A stretch of DNA of 35,360 bases from the NCBI GenBank assembly GCA_030950905.1, contig JAUZQQ010000041.1, positions 1-35,360 on the forward strand. The letters are read 5' to 3'. The notes under the pieces were generated by a model that saw only the letters and a list, made by a program, of their open reading frames with translations, was not told the origin of the DNA and made no database searches. The position numbers and the translations under genes are program-made. This DNA comes from Mariprofundaceae bacterium. GTDB lineage: Bacteria; Pseudomonadota; Zetaproteobacteria; Mariprofundales; Mariprofundaceae. Position 1 is the stretch's first letter. Each line of letters opens with the position of its first letter. Below, one piece after another: positions 25,234 through 33,520 of this stretch.

Positions 25234-25473
25234 TTACTCCGCTTTGGCTGCAATATAATCAATGGCATTTTGAACGCTTTGAATTTTTTCAGCGTCATCA
25301 TCAGGAATCTCAATACCAAATTCTTCTTCAAAAGCCATGACCAATTCGACGGTATCCAAAGAATCTGCGCCAAGATCATCAACAAATGAAGAGTCGGAAT
25401 TAATTTCAGACCCTTCAACATTCAATTGATCAGCAACAATTTTTATAACTTTCTCTTCAATTTCTGCAGACAT
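25234..25473 (-). CDS. acpP: Acyl carrier protein
   Basis: ACP carries fatty acyl intermediates on a phosphopantetheine arm. The 79-residue acidic protein has the attachment serine S38 (S37 after Met removal) in [20 protein letters not shown] and the usual [13 protein letters not shown] start. GGGAGG lies before the ATG, a strong site that fits high expression. A 162-base gap upstream with an inverted repeat suggests that acpP also has its own promoter. Confidence 0.98.
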   Translation of the reverse strand: MSAEIEEKVIKIVADQLNVEGSEINSDSSFVDDLGADSLDTVELVMAFEEEFGIEIPDDDAEKIQSVQNAIDYIAAKAE

Positions 25474-25539
25474 TTAAGCCTCCCTGTTTAAAATAAAGGT
25501 TTGCTTGCTAGCAGAACATATCTTACTAGACAAGCGATC

Positions 25540-25560
25540 TTGTTTTAATCATTAAAACAA
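25540..25560. promoter_or_regulatory. Perfect inverted repeat upstream of acpP
   Basis: TTGTTTTAA and TTAAAACAA are nine-base perfect arms around TCA, in the 162-base gap between fabG and acpP. On the acpP strand the right half (TTAAAA) is followed 17 bases later by TAAGAT, a possible promoter whose -35 lies in the repeat. The arms are too A+T rich for a good terminator, so an operator at the acpP promoter is the more likely reading. I cannot name the regulator. Confidence 0.45.
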
Positions 25561-25635
25561 ATCAATGTTATCGTGTTATAATCGTTGGTGAATTATAAAC
25601 ATCATCGTTAAAATCTTGCCATCTCGACAAGAGGT

Positions 25636-26379
25636 TTACATGTACATGCCACCATTTACCTGCAATACCTGCCCCGTAATATAGCAGCCACCCGCACCCG
25701 CAAGAAAACGCACGGCAGCAGCAATATCATCGGCTTTTCCCATACGTCCCAATGGAATTTGTTTAACCAATAATTGCTGCGCATCATCACCCAATTCTGC
25801 GGTCATATCTGTGGCAATAAAACCAGGCGCAATGGCATTAACCGTAATGTTTCGTGACCCCACTTCTTGGGCTAAGGAACGCGTCATGGCATCAACACCA
25901 CCTTTGCTGGCGCAATAGTTGGTTTGACCTGGATTACCCATACTGGCAACCACCGATGATATATTAATAATGCGGCCAGATCTCGCACGCATCATGGGTT
26001 TCAATGCCGCTTGTGAGGCAAAAAAAACAGACGATAAGTTGGTGTCCAATACCGATTGCCATTGCGCTGCTTTCATGCGTACAGCAAGCATATCTCGGGT
26101 AATGCCTGCATTGTTGACCAATACAGCAAGCCCGCCAAACGTTTTTACCGTTTCTTGGATGAACCCTTGAACGGACGCTTGTTTACTAACATCGACAACC
26201 TTGGCAAATACCGTTTGATCGGTGACCGATGCCAAGGCTTCTTTGGCAGCTCCTATGCTACGTTCACTGGTTGCGCAAATAGCCAATTGGTAACCATCTT
26301 TGGCCAAGCCTTTGGCAATAGCCAGACCAATGCCTCGGCTGGCACCCGTTACGATTGCGACAGGTGGTTTATTCATCAT
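25636..26379 (-). CDS. fabG: 3-oxoacyl-[acyl-carrier-protein] reductase
   Basis: FabG reduces 3-oxoacyl-ACP with NADPH in fatty-acid elongation. The 247-residue short-chain dehydrogenase has the cofactor motif TGASRGIG at residues 11-18, NNAG near 89-92, a catalytic serine in INISSVV (141-142), and Y155 and K159 in YCASKGG. The ending ITGQVLQVNGGMYM is typical. Two adjacent ATG codons could serve; the second (26376) is better spaced from GGAG. It overlaps fabD by 11 bases. Confidence 0.97.
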   Translation of the reverse strand: MMNKPPVAIVTGASRGIGLAIAKGLAKDGYQLAICATSERSIGAAKEALASVTDQTVFAKVVDVSKQASVQGFIQETVKTFGGLAVLVNNAGITRDMLAVRMKAAQWQSVLDTNLSSVFFASQAALKPMMRARSGRIINISSVVASMGNPGQTNYCASKGGVDAMTRSLAQEVGSRNITVNAIAPGFIATDMTAELGDDAQQLLVKQIPLGRMGKADDIAAAVRFLAGAGGCYITGQVLQVNGGMYM

Positions 26380-27355
26380 TAATCTCCAATGGATTGCTTG
26401 AATAAGAATGGCTTAAATGGGTTGCGTCAATAGCTTGAAGCAACAGTTCAGGGCTATGAACCGGGTATACAGGAATTGTTTTGTCAATTCGTCGCACTAG
26501 GCCTGTAAGCACCTTGCCTGCGCCCATTTCTACGGCGGATGTGACACCACTGGCGAGCATTTTACGAATACAATCAGTCCATTGAACGGGTGAAGTGAGT
26601 TGGTTTACAAGCCCATTTCGGATAGTCTCTACATCACAGGTTGGCCTTGCATCCACATTGCGCCACAAAGGGTATTTTGGACGGTGCATGATCGTTTCTT
26701 GTAATTTTATCGCCATAGCATCGGCGGCTGGCTGCATTAATGGCGTATGCGATGGTACGCTAACAGACAAGGGTAATACTCGGCGCGCTTTGGCCGCTTT
26801 GCATGCAAGCATGGCGCGATCAACCGCTGCAACATGGCCTGCAATCACCAACTGACCAGGGCAGTTGTCGTTGGCCAGCCATACTTGATGTTGGTCATTG
26901 CTGGCTTCCTTACAAATACCATGCACAACATCTCGGGTTAGGTTTAACACGGCAACCATTTTCCCCATACCCACGGGCAAGGCGGCATTCATAACTTGAC
27001 CTCGGTAAGCAACGAGTGCCACGGCATCAGAAAAAGCCAAGCTGCCTGCCGCAACCAAGGCGGAGTATTCACCCAAACTGTGACCCGCTACGCAATAAGG
27101 CGTGATGCCTTTGCGTTGTTGCCACAAACGGAACAATGCTGTGGAGGCCGTTAATAATACAGCTTGGGTATATTCTGTTTGATTCAAACGCCCATCGGGA
27201 TTGTTGGCAATCAACGCCAGCATACCATAGCCCAAGACATCCGAGGCTTGCTCAAAACATGTACGAACTACCGCTTCTTGCGCAACCATATCAAGCAACA
27301 TGCCTTGTGATTGTGAGCCTTGACCGGGAAATAGAAATGCTGTGTGTTTAATCAT
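26369..27355 (-). CDS. fabD: Malonyl-CoA:ACP transacylase
   Basis: FabD loads malonyl groups onto ACP. The 328-residue protein begins AFLFPGQGSQSQGM, carries the nucleophile S93 in GHSLGEYSAL and the histidine H203 in SVPSHTPLM, and has the usual EMGAGKVLTGLVRR near the end. It is about 20 residues longer than E. coli FabD. A clear Shine-Dalgarno sequence is not visible before the ATG. Confidence 0.96.
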   Translation of the reverse strand: MIKHTAFLFPGQGSQSQGMLLDMVAQEAVVRTCFEQASDVLGYGMLALIANNPDGRLNQTEYTQAVLLTASTALFRLWQQRKGITPYCVAGHSLGEYSALVAAGSLAFSDAVALVAYRGQVMNAALPVGMGKMVAVLNLTRDVVHGICKEASNDQHQVWLANDNCPGQLVIAGHVAAVDRAMLACKAAKARRVLPLSVSVPSHTPLMQPAADAMAIKLQETIMHRPKYPLWRNVDARPTCDVETIRNGLVNQLTSPVQWTDCIRKMLASGVTSAVEMGAGKVLTGLVRRIDKTIPVYPVHSPELLLQAIDATHLSHSYSSNPLEINDE

Positions 27356-27413
27356 GAAATTTACTGTGTTGTTTGTATTTATTGTTAGTATTTAATTTAT
27401 TTTGCGCAAAAAG

Positions 27414-28448
27414 TTATTTTCGAGACCAGCGAATCATATTTGCACCCCAAGCAAACCCACCAGCAAAAGCTTCCAGTAACAGCACTTGTCCATATTTCAG
27501 TCCACCCTGCCGATAAAGATGATTCAAGGCCAAAGGCACACTGGCGGAAGAAGTATTTGCATGTTGATCAACAGTGATAACCATGCGCTCCAATGGCAAA
27601 TGTAATTTTTTTGCCGTTGCATGCAAGATGCGAATATTTGCTTGGTGGGGAATCAACCAATCAATATCACTTTTTTTCATGGCATTGGCCGCAAGCACTT
27701 CAGTAACGACTTCGCCCAATTTGTTCACAGCAATGCGAAACACTTCATTGCCACGCATGTGAATGGCCGATACACCAGCGGCATCCACGTTCATACTGAC
27801 GCTTTGCCCTGACTGGGGTGGTCGCCCTCGATTTGCATGTTTGGCCATCAGTAATTCACGGTAAGCACCATCACAATGCAATACTGAACGCATTATACCA
27901 CAAGCATCATCATCACCGATCGAAAGAACAACTGCGCCAGCACCATCGCCAAACAGCACACAGGTATTGCGATCGCTCCAGTCCACAATGCGTGACATCG
28001 ATTCTGCGCCAATTAATAACACATGACGAAACATGCCTGCCCGCATCATGCCTTCAAGCTGCGCTAAACCATAAACAAAACCTGAACACACAGCCTGAAT
28101 ATCCCAAGCGGGAAACCCTTGCCCCCCCAGCTTGGCTTGCACAATGCTTGCCGTTGCAGGAAAAATCATGTCAGGGGTGGTGGTGGCCACAACCAATGCA
28201 TCCAAATCAGCGACTATCAGGCCTGCGTCATCCAATGCCTGCTTGCCTGCCTTGCAAGCCAAGTCAGCTGTCATTTCGTCAGGGGCAACAAGATGCCGTT
28301 GGGTAATGCCAGTGCGGCTGCGGATCCATTCGTCCGAGGTATCAACCATTGCCGCCAATTCATCGTTGCTCATTACCCGTTCGGGCAAATATCCACCAAG
28401 CCCGCGAATATGAACAGTGGCTTGCTTGCTTGCTAGCAATGGATTCAT
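27414..28448 (-). CDS. fabH: 3-oxoacyl-[acyl-carrier-protein] synthase III
   Basis: FabH starts fatty-acid synthesis by condensing acetyl-CoA with malonyl-ACP. The 344-residue protein has the catalytic C121 in QAVCSGFVYGL, the histidine in WLIPHQANIRI and the asparagine in HANTSSASVPLAL. Length is slightly above the usual 317-330 because of an N-terminal extension of about ten residues before VHIRGLGGYLPE. The ATG overlaps the plsX stop (ATGA), so the two are coupled. Confidence 0.97.
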   Translation of the reverse strand: MNPLLASKQATVHIRGLGGYLPERVMSNDELAAMVDTSDEWIRSRTGITQRHLVAPDEMTADLACKAGKQALDDAGLIVADLDALVVATTTPDMIFPATASIVQAKLGGQGFPAWDIQAVCSGFVYGLAQLEGMMRAGMFRHVLLIGAESMSRIVDWSDRNTCVLFGDGAGAVVLSIGDDDACGIMRSVLHCDGAYRELLMAKHANRGRPPQSGQSVSMNVDAAGVSAIHMRGNEVFRIAVNKLGEVVTEVLAANAMKKSDIDWLIPHQANIRILHATAKKLHLPLERMVITVDQHANTSSASVPLALNHLYRQGGLKYGQVLLLEAFAGGFAWGANMIRWSRK

Positions 28449-29446
28449 GCAGGTACGGTCATATTATTCATCTTATTGGCAATCGCTGTTTTTAAGTTTG
28501 CACGAACCTCAACGCAGGCGGCATTGATGGCACAAGATAACGCATAGGCATCAGAGGAGCCATGGCTTTTTACCACCACACCGTTAAGCCCCATCAATGG
28601 TGCGCCATTGTGTTCGCTAGGGTGCAGTGTTTCTTTGAGGTTTTTTAAGGCAGGCATGGCCAACCATGCGCCCGCCTTGCTGCGTATCGAAGATTGCAGC
28701 TCTTGTTTCATTTGATCCAAAATATAACGGGCGATACCTTCCATTGATTTTAATGCAATATTACCCACAAAACCATCACAGATAATAACGTCAACATGAC
28801 CTGTAAATAAGTCTGTTCCTTCGACATTGCCGATGAAATTCAAATCAGTTTTTGCCAATTGCTGGGCCGCATATTTAACAACATCCGTACCCTTGATGTC
28901 TTCTGTGCCAACGTTAAGCAAGCCAATACGCGGCGAAGTATCACCGCAAATAACTTCGCGATAACAATGCCCCATAACACCAAATTGAATCAGATGGTTT
29001 GATGAACACTCAATATTAGCACCGATATCCAACAGCAGCGTGCCACCATGCTTAGATGGAATCATCGCAGCAATCGCAGGTCGATCGATACCAGGAATGG
29101 TTTTCATAATCATTTTAGAAATCGCCATTAATGCGCCTGTATTGCCACCACTAACCAATGCATCCCAATGACCATCACGAACAGCCCGTGCACCAACATG
29201 AATGGAAGAATTGCGTTTTCGACGTGCAGCAAGGGCTGGTGGATCACACATCTCAATGATATCTTCTGATTCAACCCGTTCAACACGGTCTTTAAGACCG
29301 TACTTTTCTAAAGCAGGATTGACGATTTCAGGCCGACCAACAATACCAAGTGTTGGTGGGTCTGGCTTCTCCAGTATTAATATCATCGCCTCAAGCACTA
29401 CATCAGGAGCAAGATCGCCACCATGACCATCAATCAGAATGCGCAT
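28445..29446 (-). CDS. plsX: Phosphate acyltransferase PlsX
   Basis: PlsX converts acyl-ACP to acyl-phosphate, the donor for the first step of phospholipid synthesis. The 333-residue protein opens with IDGHGGDLAPD and carries VSGGNTGALMA, LLDIGANIECS, LLNVGTEDIKGTDVV and VICDGFVGNIALK, all typical of the family. GGAG lies seven bases before the ATG. It lies between rpmF and fabH, the usual order. Confidence 0.97.
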   Translation of the reverse strand: MRILIDGHGGDLAPDVVLEAMILILEKPDPPTLGIVGRPEIVNPALEKYGLKDRVERVESEDIIEMCDPPALAARRKRNSSIHVGARAVRDGHWDALVSGGNTGALMAISKMIMKTIPGIDRPAIAAMIPSKHGGTLLLDIGANIECSSNHLIQFGVMGHCYREVICGDTSPRIGLLNVGTEDIKGTDVVKYAAQQLAKTDLNFIGNVEGTDLFTGHVDVIICDGFVGNIALKSMEGIARYILDQMKQELQSSIRSKAGAWLAMPALKNLKETLHPSEHNGAPLMGLNGVVVKSHGSSDAYALSCAINAACVEVRANLKTAIANKMNNMTVPA

Positions 29447-29494
29447 CGAAATCTCCAGTTTTTTACAGTAGGCTTTCTATTGTCAAGAAAGAAT

Positions 29495-29659
29495 TTAGAT
29501 TTGGCGATCCTTGTATGTGCCACAATGACCGCATGCATGGTGCGAACGAACGGCTTCGCCACAATTGGTGCATATTTGAACATTTGCCATGGTCAAACCA
29601 TCATGCGCACGACGCATATTACGTTTGGATTTACTGGTTTTTCTCTTAGGAACTGCCAT
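29495..29659 (-). CDS. rpmF: 50S ribosomal protein L32
   Basis: A 54-residue ribosomal protein beginning MAVPKRKTSKSKRNMRRAHD, with a zinc ribbon of four cysteines (CTNC at 30-33 and CGHC at 44-47). The usual L32 length is 55-60. It is followed by plsX, as in many bacteria. GGGAG lies six bases before the ATG and touches a stable hairpin on its 5' side, which may control translation. Confidence 0.97.
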   Translation of the reverse strand: MAVPKRKTSKSKRNMRRAHDGLTMANVQICTNCGEAVRSHHACGHCGTYKDRQI

Positions 29660-29670
29660 ATTATACTCCC

Positions 29671-29688
29671 TACTGGGGTAGCCCAGTA
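29671..29688 (-). promoter_or_regulatory. Hairpin abutting the rpmF ribosome binding site
   Basis: TACTGGG and CCCAGTA are perfect seven-base arms around a four-base loop, 12 to 29 bases before the rpmF ATG. The 3' arm ends one base from, or shares a base with, the GGGAG ribosome binding site. No T run follows. In the mRNA this stem could limit ribosome access or be a protein binding site for autoregulation. Confidence 0.5.
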
Positions 29689-29725
29689 TTCAATACGAAT
29701 CAATAATTCGCGTGTTTATTTTTTA

Positions 29726-29887
29726 CTACTTTAACTTTTTTAACGCTGCAAAAGGGTGTTTTTCTCTATCATCACCTTTAAGCGTGGTGCTGTCCAAACA
29801 AAAGTCACGTTGGTTTTTTTTCTTGCAACGAGCACAATGACGTTTAATATGCAGTGAAACAGATCGTTGCCCAAAAAGAGCGCGGCA
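29726..29887 (-). pseudogene. yceD: C-terminal remnant of a DUF177/YceD-family gene
   Basis: A 53-codon open frame with no start codon ends in KHPFAALKKLK followed by TAG. That ending, after a cysteine-containing stretch (RHCARC), matches the C-terminus of the DUF177 (YceD) family, whose gene lies directly before rpmF in very many bacteria. In-frame TGA and TAA codons lie immediately upstream and all other frames there are closed, so about two thirds of the normal roughly 170-residue protein is missing. The next gene upstream is the large helicase protein, placing the break between 29888 and 29993. The short remnant could still be translated, but no ribosome binding site is visible. Confidence 0.6.
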
Positions 29888-29993
29888 TTATCATGGAAAA
29901 AAAAGTTCAGTCAAGAACAAGACACCAAGCGCGACGACTATTTACTGAATATACTTAATTTTTACCCGTATCTTTTTTTGGTGCACAAGCTCG

Positions 29994-32801
29994 CTACCCT
30001 TTAAGGTAATCCACCAGGTTTTTTATTTTAAGTTCAAACCACGCTTTCTTGTGAAAACCAGTGCGCCCTTCATATTTTCTTGAATCAAAGAATAGACGAT
30101 CTAAAATAAGTAGCTCGTAAATATTGACCCAACGCCCATTTTTACGAATGGAAACGTCAGGATTAATAATATACTGCCCTCGCTTTGTTCGTTTAAAGAT
30201 TTTTCTATTGTAGAGCGCTGTTCCTTGACATTCGTTTTTTGATAACATACTGGAAATATAGGTTTGTTTTTTGCGGTAGTGAGGCAGCACACTATCAGGG
30301 AAGGTTTTAAGCATCGCCGTTAATCCTGCTGCATTAAACGCATGTTCACGATGAACCCATGCTTGAGGAATACTGCGATAGAAACTCGCAATCATTATAT
30401 TTAACAAGACAAACTCCATGGTGCGACGCAGCAGCTTCAGCAGGCGACCATCCACCTGCAATGTGATTTCTGCAGGAGCCAGCAGCCCGTAAACTTCAGG
30501 CAAAGAGCGTTTGGCAAACTTTTCATCCACACAGGCCTGTTCCAATGCGATCTGAAACGCATTGAAGCCATTGTTGTTACAAAGCTCGGTGTCTGCACCG
30601 ATTTCGCACAGCTTTTCTACCAAATCCGCATTGCCGAAACGAGCCGCCAACATCAGCGGTGTATGGTTGAATAGGTCACGGAAATCCACACCATATTCAT
30701 CAACCTTACGCATGATGTTGCTGGTGTTTTTAAAGGTGTACAGGGTGAAATATTTTCGGTTGAGTAGATCCAACCCCTTGCCAATGTTTTTAGCGGGTGT
30801 AAAACCAGAGCATTCAAGTTTATTCAGCCGTTTGAGATCATGATGCACCAGTGCATATTCAAAAAGGGGTAATTTTGCTTTTTTATTGCCTTGGGTGAGT
30901 GCCAAGTCATCCAGTTGGGTCAGCGCTTCACCCACCAGCGGTTTCCAATTAATCTTCTTCTGCTTTAAAATTCTACTGCGGATTTCATCAGCTTGATCGG
31001 TTTTACCCTGAAGCTCAAGCTTGCGTGCTTCTTCCCGCCACTCTTCAAAGCAGGAGTTTTGCTCGGCCATTTTCAGAGAAATTTGGGCATCATGCAAGCC
31101 CATCAATGTAAGAATCGGGTGCTCAGGCTCCTTTTCGATCAAATAAAGGTTTTTAATAGCCCTTGTGATGGCAACATAAAAGGCATTGATATGGAATTTA
31201 TAAATTTCCAATGATTTATCACTTTTATCTTTGACCCGAGCAAAAGTCAGCTGATCCACATGCAGATCATCCACATGCACGCCCTCGGCAATGGTGGCAA
31301 ACCGTTTAAGATCGGAAGCAACAAAGTTGTAGAGGATAATATTTTCATATTCCAATCCTTTTGCCTCCTGTACAGAAAAAACCAGTGGTGTACTGAAATG
31401 TTTGCGTGCCTGATCCTTTAGCTCATCGCGCATGACAATAATAGCAAAACGGGTGGAATGACGGGTTTTTTTCTCCAACTCCAGCTTGATCTGTTCCCTA
31501 TCCTGCAAAAAGCAGATGTTTCCACGGTTGTGGGCATTGCTTTTAACCAAGTAATTGCTCTCTTTGTCGATAGAACCGAAGCGGGCATTTTTTAGCTTAA
31601 GCAGACGATTGGCTACCTCGGTGACTTCTGGTGAATTGCGGTAGTTGGTATTAAGGACAGTAATTAATTCACGGGGTTGTGCGCTAGTCTGATGGTGTTG
31701 CTGATGGAAAAAGCTTTTAATTTTCGACCATGAAAAAAAATTAGGGTGCACAATTTGATTCGAATCACCACAGATAATAAATTCACCCGCTTGGTTTAGC
31801 GATTTAAGTATCAGTGCAAGCTGTACGCTCGTGATGTCTTGCACTTCATCAATAATAATAAAGTCGTAACATGGCTGAACACGCTCAGCGTAGTGATGGC
31901 AGATAATATTGCTGTCGTACAACGTCTCTTTGTCAATAAAACGATGATAGCTTTCAAAGAGATTGTATACCTCTTCGCGTTCATTCTGCTGAAAAATAGA
32001 TTGCTTGATGCCCAATTGCAGGTATTCATCCCGACTCAACCAGCCTTTATCGCTCATTGTGCCCGTGATCACCCCCTTAAATTCCTCCACCAACTTGTGT
32101 GCATCGTTTAAGCTTCGACTTTTACGCGTCTGCGCAAACCAGCGATTAAAGTCTTGAAAGTTCACTTCACGACCAGATGGAATATGGATGGATTCGAGAA
32201 ACTCTTGAAAGGAGAAAAAGTCCACCTGCTGATCTTCATTGTCGTAACGCAGGCTGTAGTAGATATCACGCGAATTCTTTACCAAATAAGGGGAGTGGGT
32301 GACATAGAGTACATCCCCAATGGCGTGTTTCATCTTCTCCAACGTCAACGCCGTTTTACCACTTCCCGCCGAGCCGATGATGATCACCGGAGGATTTAAG
32401 GCATAGACCGAATGTTGCGTTGAATCAAATGAAATAACCTTATCTAAAATGTTAAAAGTATGACTTTTCTCATTGAGGTAAACCAGTGATTCAGGTTCTT
32501 CATCCAGTTCGTCAATGCTTGCTATTTTGCTCTCATCAATGCTTGCCCCGTGTTCTAAAAAGCGTGATTTTTCGTAGGCATGGTTAGCAATAAACTCCAA
32601 AATGAGTGCGTACCGCTGCCCATCATGTTGGTAGATGGAGAACAAAAGCCGATGATGAATATCCAGCCTACTGCGATAAAGGTTGGGGCCAACTTTCTTC
32701 ACATCAGCAGATTTAAAATCATCAGCCTCAAGCAGAGCTTTCATTTTGGCGAACCCAGGAATTTTTTTGACATTCAATTCGTTGTAGAGCAGTACTTTCA
32801 T
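29994..32801 (-). CDS. RelE/ParE-like domain, UvrD/Rep-type helicase and ankyrin repeats in one protein
   Basis: A protein of about 935 residues. Residues 1-85 resemble a RelE/ParE toxin fold (LYRSRLDIHHRLLFSI, then ILEFIANHAYEKSRFL). A superfamily 1 helicase follows: Walker A GSAGSGKT at 143-150, Walker B IIIDEVQD at 315-322, then ICGDSNQIVHP, a NYRNSPEV motif, QEAKGLEYENIILYN near 478 and FYVAITRAIKNLY near 541. From about 713 come ankyrin-like repeats (HTPLMLAARFGNADLVEKL, then NGFNAFQIAL), then an unrecognised basic C-terminus. I chose the ATG at 32801; a TTG at 32849 and the weak ribosome binding site leave the start open. It lies between a broken yceD and a rhombosortase gene. A role in phage defence or DNA repair is possible but unproven. 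Confidence 0.85.
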   Translation of the reverse strand: MKVLLYNELNVKKIPGFAKMKALLEADDFKSADVKKVGPNLYRSRLDIHHRLLFSIYQHDGQRYALILEFIANHAYEKSRFLEHGASIDESKIASIDELDEEPESLVYLNEKSHTFNILDKVISFDSTQHSVYALNPPVIIIGSAGSGKTALTLEKMKHAIGDVLYVTHSPYLVKNSRDIYYSLRYDNEDQQVDFFSFQEFLESIHIPSGREVNFQDFNRWFAQTRKSRSLNDAHKLVEEFKGVITGTMSDKGWLSRDEYLQLGIKQSIFQQNEREEVYNLFESYHRFIDKETLYDSNIICHHYAERVQPCYDFIIIDEVQDITSVQLALILKSLNQAGEFIICGDSNQIVHPNFFSWSKIKSFFHQQHHQTSAQPRELITVLNTNYRNSPEVTEVANRLLKLKNARFGSIDKESNYLVKSNAHNRGNICFLQDREQIKLELEKKTRHSTRFAIIVMRDELKDQARKHFSTPLVFSVQEAKGLEYENIILYNFVASDLKRFATIAEGVHVDDLHVDQLTFARVKDKSDKSLEIYKFHINAFYVAITRAIKNLYLIEKEPEHPILTLMGLHDAQISLKMAEQNSCFEEWREEARKLELQGKTDQADEIRSRILKQKKINWKPLVGEALTQLDDLALTQGNKKAKLPLFEYALVHHDLKRLNKLECSGFTPAKNIGKGLDLLNRKYFTLYTFKNTSNIMRKVDEYGVDFRDLFNHTPLMLAARFGNADLVEKLCEIGADTELCNNNGFNAFQIALEQACVDEKFAKRSLPEVYGLLAPAEITLQVDGRLLKLLRRTMEFVLLNIMIASFYRSIPQAWVHREHAFNAAGLTAMLKTFPDSVLPHYRKKQTYISSMLSKNECQGTALYNRKIFKRTKRGQYIINPDVSIRKNGRWVNIYELLILDRLFFDSRKYEGRTGFHKKAWFELKIKNLVDYLKG

Positions 32802-32830
32802 GGGCGATACCGTACCATTATTTTCCTTGA

Positions 32831-33475
32831 TTACACTTTGTTCTTGCAATCTACGGGGTGTCCCGTCTTAAACAGGAAGTCTTTTAATGTCAGCCAAGCA
32901 GCCAAACATAAACCACTGACCAAGCCAAAGGCATGGGCTTGCCAAACGACATGAAAGGACGTTTCATTGCCGCTAAAAATAGAGATATGAGCTGCCTCTA
33001 GGATTATTTTTAATACGCTTAATAAAAACAATAAAACAACAATCAATCGCAGCTTAAAATTATCGCTCGTCGCTATGACATCGCACAAGGTATAGATCCA
33101 CAATGCCATGATAAAACCCGATAGACCAGCGAAGTATTCCAGCTTTGGTAGGCAGTGAAAAATATAAACCGTCGTTAGCAGTGTTGATGTGCAGTATAAA
33201 AAAAGAAGGTGTGATCGTTTGCGTCGTTCAAGCAATAGCATAAGCGGCCATGCCAATGATAGATTCAGCAAAAGATGTTGCCATGAGAAATGAATCAATG
33301 GCGCAGTCAAAAGTCGCCACCATTGATCTTCGTATATCAACAATGAGCGTTGATAAATCAACCCTGATGCAGGCCATTCCAGTGCATAAAACAACAGCAC
33401 TAAAACGAGCATCATGCTACTTAGAAGTCTATCCAAGAAGAGCACGCGTAGCGAGGTGTTTTTATTTTTCATCAT
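32831..33475 (-). CDS. rrtA: Rhombosortase-like rhomboid intramembrane protease
   Basis: A 214-residue membrane protein with about six hydrophobic segments. The catalytic pair of rhomboid proteases is present: S119 in GLSG (117-120) and H181 in WQAHAFGLVSG. The segment WWRLLTAPLIHFSWQHLLLN at 52-71 is the rhomboid HxxxN region in the form typical of rhombosortases, which cleave proteins with a C-terminal GlyGly-CTERM signal. The next gene upstream encodes just such a protein, which strongly supports the subtype. Two ATG codons (33475, 33472) could serve, and there is no clear ribosome binding site. The gene ends just before the helicase start. Confidence 0.83.
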   Translation of the reverse strand: MMKNKNTSLRVLFLDRLLSSMMLVLVLLFYALEWPASGLIYQRSLLIYEDQWWRLLTAPLIHFSWQHLLLNLSLAWPLMLLLERRKRSHLLFLYCTSTLLTTVYIFHCLPKLEYFAGLSGFIMALWIYTLCDVIATSDNFKLRLIVVLLFLLSVLKIILEAAHISIFSGNETSFHVVWQAHAFGLVSGLCLAAWLTLKDFLFKTGHPVDCKNKV

Positions 33476-33520
33476 GATTTTTAGCGTGTGAGGGGAATTA
33501 CCTTATTACGAATCTATGTA

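Noticed and set aside
29888-29993. Intact yceD by a simple frameshift
   Set aside because: All three frames upstream on that strand hold stop codons and no DUF177-like sequence continues, so truncation explains it better than a single frameshift.
32802-32849. Extension of the helicase protein to the TTG at 32849
   Set aside because: Not excluded, but TTG has no Shine-Dalgarno sequence, would overlap the rhombosortase gene, and the extra 16 residues show no domain.
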